From an uncultured bacterium (GTDB lineage Bacteria > Cyanobacteriota > Vampirovibrionia > Gastranaerophilales > Gastranaerophilaceae): a DNA stretch of 46,054 nucleotides. The notes below the pieces were generated by a model. That model had not been told where the DNA came from. It did not search any database and saw nothing but the letters and a program-made list of their open reading frames with translations. This document shows, one piece after another, positions 40,818-46,054 of this stretch (position 1 is the first letter of the stretch; every line of letters begins with the position of its first letter). The stretch spans positions 1 through 46,054 of the forward strand of contig CASFCQ010000007.1 in the NCBI GenBank assembly GCA_949293185.1, read 5' to 3'. The position numbers were made by a program, and so were the translations under genes.

Positions 40818-42665
40818 ATGTGCGGAATTGTTGGATATGTTGGACCTAAGTCTGTTATAGATATTTTAACGAATGGTTTGAGCAAACTTGAGTACAGAGG
40901 ATATGATTCTGCCGGAGTTGCTGTTAACAGCAACGGCAAAATAAAAATATATAAGGCAGAAGGTAAACTTCAAAACCTTAAAGATTTGTTGGAAACTCAC
41001 AGAAGTGAAATAACCAATACAACTGCAGGTATAGGTCATATACGCTGGGCAACTCACGGAGCGCCGACTACGATTAATGCGCACCCGCATTCTTGCAATT
41101 GCGGAAAACTTGTTCTTGTACACAACGGTATTGTTGAAAATTACAAGGAATTAAGAGAAGAGCTCAAGGGATGCGGATGTATTTTTAAGACAGAAACTGA
41201 TACAGAAGTTGTTGCACATTTGATTGCACATGAATACGGAAAACTGAACGACCTGCCTAAGGCTGTCAGAGCTGCAGCAAAAAGATTGAAAGGTGCTTAT
41301 GCTCTCTGCGTAATGCATCAGGATGATCCTAATATGATTGTCGGAACAAGAAAAAATGCACCGTTGATTGTTGCAATGGGACAGGGAGAAAATTATCTGG
41401 CTTCTGATTCTCCTGCAATTATTGAATATACAAAACGTGTTATTTATCTTGATGACGATCAGTTTGCTGTTTTAACTCCGACAAGCGTTCTTATAACAGA
41501 TATTGACGGCAAACAGGTAGCTAAAAAAGAAGAAATTTTACCCTGGGAACCTGTTGCAATGAGCAAAATGGGGTATAAGCATTTTATGCTCAAAGAAATC
41601 CATGAACAGCCTGACGTAATAAGAAATGTTCTTTCAGGCAAGCTGCCGGATATTACAAAACCGATTGTTCTGGATGAAGTAAAACTAACAAAAGAGCAGA
41701 TTAAAAATTTAAAAAGGATAGAGATTATCGCATGCGGTACATCATTGCATGCGGCATTGGTTGCAAAATATATTCTCGAAGCGTTTACCAATATCCCGGT
41801 TGATGTTGAACCTTCAAGCGAATATATTTACAGAAAGACTGTTACGGATGCAAATACTCTTGTTATAGGTATATCCCAGTCAGGAGAAACCTCTGATACT
41901 ATTACAGCTATAAGACAAGCAAAAGCTGTCGGATCGCATGTTTTGATTATTACAAACAGACCTGATTCTATCATGGCAAGGGAAGCTGACAGCCTGATTC
42001 CTGTTAATGCAGGTATCGAGGTCAGCGTTGCAGCTACAAAATCTTTTAATGCACAGTTGATAGCATTGTATCTGTTCTCTATGTATGTTGCAGAAATTAA
42101 GGGCTCTTTTGATTCTTCAAAAATTGAGCAGCTCAAACATGAGATGATGATGCTGCCGCAAAAGATTGAAACTGTTCTTTCTCATGAAGAAAGTATTATC
42201 AAATGCGCCAGAGCATTTGCTTCTTACAAAAACTTTATTTATATAGCAAGAGGCATTAACTATCCTACGGCATTAGAGGGGGCATTAAAACTTAAAGAAA
42301 TCAGCTATATTAATGCTACAGGATATCCGGCAGGCGAGTTAAAACACGGACCTATTGCAATGCTTGATGAAACAATGCCGGTTCTTGCAATTCTTATGCC
42401 GGGCAGTATTGTTTATGAAAAGATTCTTTCAAACGCAGAAGAAGCAAAAGCGAGAAATGCGAGAATGATAGCTCTTACATCAGCGGAAGATCCTCATCTG
42501 GAAGATGTCTTTGAATACATTTTAAAAGTACCTGCGGTGGATGAGTACTTGTCGCCTGTTATTGCTTCTGTTCCGCTGCAGCTTCTTGCATATTATATTG
42601 CGGAATTCCTCGGCAAAGACGTTGACCAGCCGAGGAATCTTGCTAAATCTGTTACAGTTGAGTAA
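40818..42665 (+). CDS. glmS: Glutamine--fructose-6-phosphate aminotransferase
   Basis: 615 residues. It makes glucosamine-6-P from fructose-6-P and glutamine, the entry to amino sugars for peptidoglycan and LPS. The N terminus is MCGIVGYVGPK with catalytic Cys2 after Met removal, then IGHIRWATHGAP and the glutaminase core. Two SIS domains follow (ACGTSLHAALVAKYIL; SQSGETSDTI; YIARGINYPTALEGALKLKE), with the end DQPRNLAKSVTVE. A TATAAT box lies at 40772-40777 and a short hairpin at about 40741-40760; the leader is too short and unlike a glmS ribozyme. It sits alone between flagellar blocks. Confidence 0.96.
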   Translation: MCGIVGYVGPKSVIDILTNGLSKLEYRGYDSAGVAVNSNGKIKIYKAEGKLQNLKDLLETHRSEITNTTAGIGHIRWATHGAPTTINAHPHSCNCGKLVLVHNGIVENYKELREELKGCGCIFKTETDTEVVAHLIAHEYGKLNDLPKAVRAAAKRLKGAYALCVMHQDDPNMIVGTRKNAPLIVAMGQGENYLASDSPAIIEYTKRVIYLDDDQFAVLTPTSVLITDIDGKQVAKKEEILPWEPVAMSKMGYKHFMLKEIHEQPDVIRNVLSGKLPDITKPIVLDEVKLTKEQIKNLKRIEIIACGTSLHAALVAKYILEAFTNIPVDVEPSSEYIYRKTVTDANTLVIGISQSGETSDTITAIRQAKAVGSHVLIITNRPDSIMAREADSLIPVNAGIEVSVAATKSFNAQLIALYLFSMYVAEIKGSFDSSKIEQLKHEMMMLPQKIETVLSHEESIIKCARAFASYKNFIYIARGINYPTALEGALKLKEISYINATGYPAGELKHGPIAMLDETMPVLAILMPGSIVYEKILSNAEEAKARNARMIALTSAEDPHLEDVFEYILKVPAVDEYLSPVIASVPLQLLAYYIAEFLGKDVDQPRNLAKSVTVE

Positions 42666-42669
42666 TTTT

Positions 42670-42831
42670 ATGATTCTTACAGATGAATTTAAAATCGATA
42701 AAACTCAAAGTTTAGAAAGCTCATACATTGAAAACGAGCTTTCTAAATTCGATATAAAACCTTTAAGATGGGCAATTGTTGATGTAACTGATACTCAATA
42801 TGTGTTAACTGTTTCTTATGAAAAAATTTAG
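42670..42831 (+). CDS. Small protein, 53 residues, hypothetical, with internal hairpin
   Basis: Starts 4 bases after the glmS stop (GAGTAATTTTATG), so it is probably coupled to glmS. The protein (MILTDEFKIDKTQSLESSYI onward) is acidic with a C-terminal beta-like WAIVDVTDTQYVLTVSYEKI. Its coding DNA contains a perfect 12-bp stem, TTTAGAAAGCTC (42711-42722) and GAGCTTTCTAAA (42736-42747). No family recognised. The hairpin could act as an RNA element rather than the protein being the product. Confidence 0.55.
   Translation: MILTDEFKIDKTQSLESSYIENELSKFDIKPLRWAIVDVTDTQYVLTVSYEKI
42711..42747 (+). promoter_or_regulatory. Perfect 12-bp intragenic hairpin after glmS
   Basis: TTTAGAAAGCTC and GAGCTTTCTAAA, loop 13 bases, all within the 53-residue ORF. 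The stem is unusually long for coding DNA. It could stabilise the 3' end of glmS mRNA or bind a protein. Not a terminator: only TTC follows. Confidence 0.5.
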
Positions 42832-42915
42832 TTTTAAAAATACGAAATTATAAAAGGCAAAAAATTTTTTGTTGATGTTTTAATCTTTATACAAAATAAA
42901 GAAAGGTACACTGCT

Positions 42916-43218
42916 ATGGCATTGATAAATGAATTCAGAAGATATGACGGTTCTCTTTTGAGAACATATAAAAACTTAAGAAACGGTAACATAACCCATG
43001 TTTTAAGCAATGAAGTCGGCGGAAGACGTATAGGTGTTAAAGCGGTTAACTGTGATGCACAAGAGAATCCGTTCAGAATAGTAGATATTGTAAAAAACAG
43101 ATACGATATATATGAAAAAGCTCAGGACGGTTCAACTATATTACATAGCAACGGCAAAACAGTAAGTTTTCCTAATTTAGTTTTTAATACTGTTTGCGAA
43201 AGAATTTTTGGCAAATAA
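42916..43218 (+). CDS. Hypothetical protein, 100 residues
   Basis: 100 residues with AAAGAAAGG 9 bases before the ATG. No signal peptide. The sequence (ALINEFRRYDGSLLRTYKNL, VLSNEVGGRRIGVKAVNCD, FRIVDIVKNRYDIYEKAQDG) looks like a small alpha/beta fold. It lies 84 bases after the 53-residue gene, with a strong terminator beyond. No family recognised; may be lineage-specific. Confidence 0.7.
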   Translation: MALINEFRRYDGSLLRTYKNLRNGNITHVLSNEVGGRRIGVKAVNCDAQENPFRIVDIVKNRYDIYEKAQDGSTILHSNGKTVSFPNLVFNTVCERIFGK

Positions 43219-43292
43219 AAAGCCCCTGCAGTCTCAACCGGCAAAGGCATTGGTGTTAATAAATTAGGATTTGTATAATACTTAATATTTTA

Positions 43293-43324
43293 GCAGACGG
43301 CTGGTTTCAGCCGTTTGCTTTTTT
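43293..43324 (+). terminator. Terminator of the glmS-side small genes
   Basis: Perfect-looking stem GCAGACGGCTG (43293-43303) with CAGCCGTTTGC (one G-T), loop GTTT, then six T. It ends plus-strand transcription before the minus-strand flagellar genes. Confidence 0.85.
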
Positions 43325-43343
43325 AATTTATGAAATATAAAAA

Positions 43344-44180
43344 TTATGAACTGATTAGCTGAAGTACTTCCTGCAGCAGAGATTTGTTTGTTGAAATGAT
43401 TTTGTTTGCAACATCAAGCTGCATTTTAGCCTGCTGATAGTAGGTTATGTTTGCTTTAAAGTCGCAGTTTGACATTTCTAAAAGACCGCCTCTTACTTCT
43501 CCTCTGCCTATAACAGGTCTGCCGGATTCAGCTGTTTCGATAAATTCACCTTGTTTTACTTCATACAAACCTTCCGGATTGTGGAAGTTCATAATAGCGA
43601 GTTTGTATAGCGGTACAACATTTTTTCCGCCGTCTGATTTTCCGTACAAAATGCCGTCGCCTTTGAATTCAAATTCATCGTATTTTCCGAGGTATTTACC
43701 GTTGTTCGGGTCTATCCAGAGTTTTATGTTTGTAGTGGGCAGGTTAACAGCGCCGCCTTTTATTCCTGTTTCTGCATAAATATCAGCATCGATAGGTTTT
43801 GTGCCCTGCATGATTTCGCCTTTGTCGTTAAGAATGTAACCCTGAACAGTGTATCCGCTGGGGTTTTTGTATACACCTTCTTTGTCAAAGGTAAATTCGC
43901 CCAATCTTGAATATACTATTTGACCGTCATCACGGCGCAAAGTGAAATATCCTTCGCCTTCAAGGAATACGTTTTCGTTAGAAGTACCTGGAGTAGATTT
44001 TCCCTGACCTACGTTTTTATTGAAACCGTCAATAATGGCAGAGTTTAAAAATGTTTTAAACGTTGCCTGTGTTTCTCTGTATCCGGGCGTATAGATGTTT
44101 GTCAGGTTTTCACCTATCGCATCCATCCAGCCGGTTGTTGCTTTTTGGGTATTTAGAGCATTTACGAATGAATCATTCAT
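43344..44180 (-). CDS. Flagellar hook/rod protein, FlgE/FlgF/FlgG family
   Basis: 278 residues. The N-terminal rod-type motif is MDAIGENLTNIYTPGYRETQ (usual form ANNLANVNTPGF), the middle is the ENVFLEGEGYFTLRRDDGQI and YSRLGEFTFDKEGVY block that opens the hook-basal body domain, and the C terminus is the usual MQLDVANKIIS. The conserved NxxNxxTPG pattern is modified here. Length suits FlgF/FlgG more than FlgE. It is exported by the type III apparatus encoded nearby; which rod or hook part it is cannot be decided. Stop lies 27 bases after the + strand terminator. Confidence 0.85.
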   Translation of the reverse strand: MNDSFVNALNTQKATTGWMDAIGENLTNIYTPGYRETQATFKTFLNSAIIDGFNKNVGQGKSTPGTSNENVFLEGEGYFTLRRDDGQIVYSRLGEFTFDKEGVYKNPSGYTVQGYILNDKGEIMQGTKPIDADIYAETGIKGGAVNLPTTNIKLWIDPNNGKYLGKYDEFEFKGDGILYGKSDGGKNVVPLYKLAIMNFHNPEGLYEVKQGEFIETAESGRPVIGRGEVRGGLLEMSNCDFKANITYYQQAKMQLDVANKIISTNKSLLQEVLQLISS

Positions 44181-44183
44181 TTG

Positions 44184-44963
44184 TTACTCTCCTTTTTCTT
44201 GTTGTTGATTTTGTCGTTCTTTATTTTTTTGTCCGTTGTTGGATTGTCTGTAAAACAGGTCATTGTAAGGCAGATTCTGGTCATCAAATCTCTGTCTTAA
44301 AGAGTCAATGTTGTTTCTCAAATACATTTCAACCGCTTTATCACCGGGAATAAATTCGGCGGAAACTTTGCCTTTTGTGTCTATTTTAAGTATTACGGAA
44401 ACATTGTTGTCAAAGCTTATACGTACAGGCTTTTGTTCGTTATAGGCTTTTGTTATTAAATCCGTTAGTACTTTTGATGTTTGCTGGGTTTTGTAAGTCG
44501 GACCTATTTCATCCGCAAATTTTATGATGCTTGTTTTGTCGCCGTTTTGCTGAACTGCGAATTGTTTGTTGTCTACTAAATCAGCAAAGAATTTTGCATC
44601 ATCTTTTGAAATTTTTAAGGTGTCGTAGTTGTACATTGAACTAATATTTTTTATGCCGCCGACCGTATCAAAGCCGAACTGGTTAATATACTGCTGATTC
44701 ATCATGTTCTGGTTTTGCATATTTTGCTGCTGCATCTGGTCGGTCTGTGTTTTGTCAGCATTTTTCTGTTCTTCTAAAACTGTTTTAAAATCAGAGTTTT
44801 TTTCCTCTGTTTTTTCTTCCGTTTTATCTTTTTTATCTTCTGTTTTTGATGAAGAAGAAACTTTTTCATCTTTAGAAGCGGATGATGATTTTATATCATT
44901 ATCTGTATCTCTGGTTTGGATAGTTTCTGTTTTTGTTGTTGTGCTGCTTGCTGAGACGTTCAT
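44184..44963 (-). CDS. fliK: FliK-like hook-length control protein
   Basis: 259 residues. The N-terminal 85 residues are low-complexity (Ser/Thr/Lys/Glu, KDKTEEKTEEKNSDF) and Gln/Met-rich (MQQQNMQNQNMMNQQYINQF). The C-terminal domain shows the FliK hook-length pattern (PVRISFDNNVSVILKIDT, KGKVSAEFIPGD, MYLRNNIDSLRQRFDDQNLP). It fits the usual place between fliJ and hook genes. It is 3 bases from the next gene and from fliJ. The disordered N terminus matches the ruler role; identity moderate. Confidence 0.75.
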   Translation of the reverse strand: MNVSASSTTTKTETIQTRDTDNDIKSSSASKDEKVSSSSKTEDKKDKTEEKTEEKNSDFKTVLEEQKNADKTQTDQMQQQNMQNQNMMNQQYINQFGFDTVGGIKNISSMYNYDTLKISKDDAKFFADLVDNKQFAVQQNGDKTSIIKFADEIGPTYKTQQTSKVLTDLITKAYNEQKPVRISFDNNVSVILKIDTKGKVSAEFIPGDKAVEMYLRNNIDSLRQRFDDQNLPYNDLFYRQSNNGQKNKERQNQQQEKGE

Positions 44964-44966
44964 TTG

Positions 44967-45473
44967 TTATATTCCTTCTTCATCATTATAAAGGGGGTTC
45001 TTCATCAATTCTTTGAGGAGTTCTTCCTGTTCTTCTTCTTGTTTTTCTTTGGTTTTTGCAAAGTATTTTTGAATAGCGACTTCCGAAAGCTGTTTGAGCT
45101 CTGCTTTTTTTTCTTCTTCTATGTAGGCTTCTCTGCAGTGCTCTTTGTGTTTTTCCAGTACTTTTACCGCTTTTTCGAGTTCTCTTAACTTGTCTTTTTC
45201 TATATCAAGAGCCTCCTGAGCTTTTTGCCTGTCAGCTTCAAGACCTTCACCTTTGACATACAGATGTTTAAGATACGTGTCGTAGGATTCGTACATTATA
45301 AAATCTGCCTGTCGCATGTTTTGTCTTGTTGATGCGATTTCTTTGTTGTTCCTTTCTATGAGTCCTTCTATTTTTAGCACTAATGCCTGAGCGTTGCGTA
45401 CGTTTTGGAGTTGTTCTTCCTTTTTTCTAATTCTGAAATCAAGAATTTTTTGGAGTCTGTAACGAAAAGGCAT
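44967..45473 (-). CDS. fliJ: Flagellar export chaperone FliJ
   Basis: 168 residues, almost entirely coiled coil. The family start FRYRLQKILDFRIRKKEEQL is distinct, and the C terminus is acidic (KEKQEEEQEELLKELMKN). FliJ links FliI to the export gate. It starts the fliJ-fliK-hook block. It is unusual that fliJ is not directly after fliI; the fliFGHI block lies 5 kb away on the same strand. Confidence 0.85.
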   Translation of the reverse strand: MPFRYRLQKILDFRIRKKEEQLQNVRNAQALVLKIEGLIERNNKEIASTRQNMRQADFIMYESYDTYLKHLYVKGEGLEADRQKAQEALDIEKDKLRELEKAVKVLEKHKEHCREAYIEEEKKAELKQLSEVAIQKYFAKTKEKQEEEQEELLKELMKNPLYNDEEGI

Positions 45474-45592
45474 GGGGATCGCTAATTTACTATTCTACAT
45501 ACTAATTATTAAGTATTGCCCTGATGATTACTACATCTGTTTGTATGATTATGTATTAATTAATTTTTAGTGAAAGTCAAATTTATATATAT

Positions 45593-45868
45593 GTCATTCT
45601 GCGGATTTGCACTCTGCCGAAACAATGTGACTAAATGTCACATTGGTGAGAGGGGACGCCGTGTGAACAAAAGTGAACCCAGTCCGGTGAGCGAGCAGAT
45701 TGAGCATGCTAAGACAGAAAGTCTTTATGCGAAACTCGCGAGCGTGAAGTAAATCCAAGACAACTCGTTTCAGAATCTTACCAGCCTTGTGATTTCACAC
45801 CCAGCCGGTCAGATTCTGAACACACACAATTATCGCAAACACGCAGCGACGTGCGCTTCAGAATGACA
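45593..45868. mobile_element. 276-bp MITE-like element
   Basis: Perfect 10-bp terminal inverted repeats TGTCATTCTG (45593-45602) and CAGAATGACA (45859-45868). It contains a 9-bp hairpin CAATGTGAC-TAAAT-GTCACATTG (45624-45646) and ends in the 62-base segment shared with 81-142. No transposase. The right half is the conserved part. No clear target duplication in the flanking bases. Confidence 0.7.
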
Positions 45869-45932
45869 CAAAACCGTCATCCTTGTATATGTTACGTAAT
45901 TCGATGACAAAAATTTTAACATTTATAATATA

Positions 45933-46044
45933 CACGGCTTACTTTGTAAGCCGTAGGGGTTCGGGGCGAAGCCCTGATGGAAGTTTATTAGAAACAGTTG
46001 TGTTTTGAGAAGATTTTGACCACAGCTTGTCGTGGCAAAATCTT
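45933..46044. repeat. Cluster of hairpins at the window end
   Basis: ACGGCTTAC-TTT-GTAAGCCGT (45933-45953), GGGTTCG-GGG-CGAAGCCC just after, and AGATTTTG-CCAC / GTGG-CAAAATCT (about 46011-46043). The first resembles the palindromes near 4079 and 11234. From 45474 to 46054 only repeats and hairpins are seen; no gene. Confidence 0.45.
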
Positions 46045-46054
46045 TGATAAAACA

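Noticed and set aside
42541..42831. 96-residue ORF starting inside glmS
   Set aside because: The first 43 codons overlap glmS in another frame; the plausible gene is the part from 42670.
45570..45752. 60-residue ORF inside the MITE-like element
   Set aside because: Covers a repeat with hairpins; not like a transposase.

Overview
The window looks like chromosome of a low-GC, Gram-negative, flagellated, probably gut-associated bacterium. My best guess is a non-photosynthetic relative of Cyanobacteria (Vampirovibrionia / Gastranaerophilales, 'Melainabacteria'). The reasons are the Kdo (LPS) genes kdsC and kdsD, an autotransporter, a meso-DAP type MurE, flagellar export genes, a tRNA-Glu whose acceptor stem resembles the cyanobacterial/plastid type, and several lineage-looking small proteins with a common N-terminal pattern. 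The lineage call is inference; no marker tree could be run.

Layout. 1-4.1 kb: a Pmp-like autotransporter whose start lies in an interspersed repeat. 4.2-8.4 kb: a possible small RNA, then a compact envelope/translation operon (SpoIID-like, murJ, tsaC). 8.4-16 kb: a homocitrate/Re-citrate synthase-like enzyme, an ADP-ribosyltransferase with a frameshifted 5' end, small secreted or lineage-specific proteins, uppS, a kinase-fold protein and rdgB. 16-21.7 kb: kdsD-kdsC, smpB, a frameshifted secreted hydrolase, proS and rpmE. 21.7-23.7 kb: an accretion zone at the 3' end of tRNA-Glu, where a Bro-N/antirepressor gene and a MNT-HEPN toxin-antitoxin pair are each bordered by copies of the tRNA 3' end plus its trailer and terminator. 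23.8-34.5 kb: mutS, an XRE regulator, a GT32-like glycosyltransferase, pirin, rpsO, ftsI-murE, a secreted protein and speE. 34.5-45.5 kb: a Fur-family regulator and two flagellar blocks on the minus strand (fliFGHI and fliJ-fliK-hook/rod), separated by a plus-strand block of four tiny genes around glmS. 45.5-46 kb: a 276-bp MITE-like element and hairpin repeats.

Themes. Cell-envelope construction dominates: UppS and MurJ (lipid carrier and flippase), MurE and FtsI (peptidoglycan), GlmS (amino sugars), SpoIID (glycan cleavage), and KdsCD (LPS). Three accessory genes (ART, hydrolase, HEPN) each carry one apparent single-base frameshift at a homopolymer, which may be decay or assembly error. The most unusual structure is the tRNA-Glu trailer repeat array with cassette-like cargo and no integrase. 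Coordinates and motifs were read by eye; all family names are from motif recognition, not database searches.
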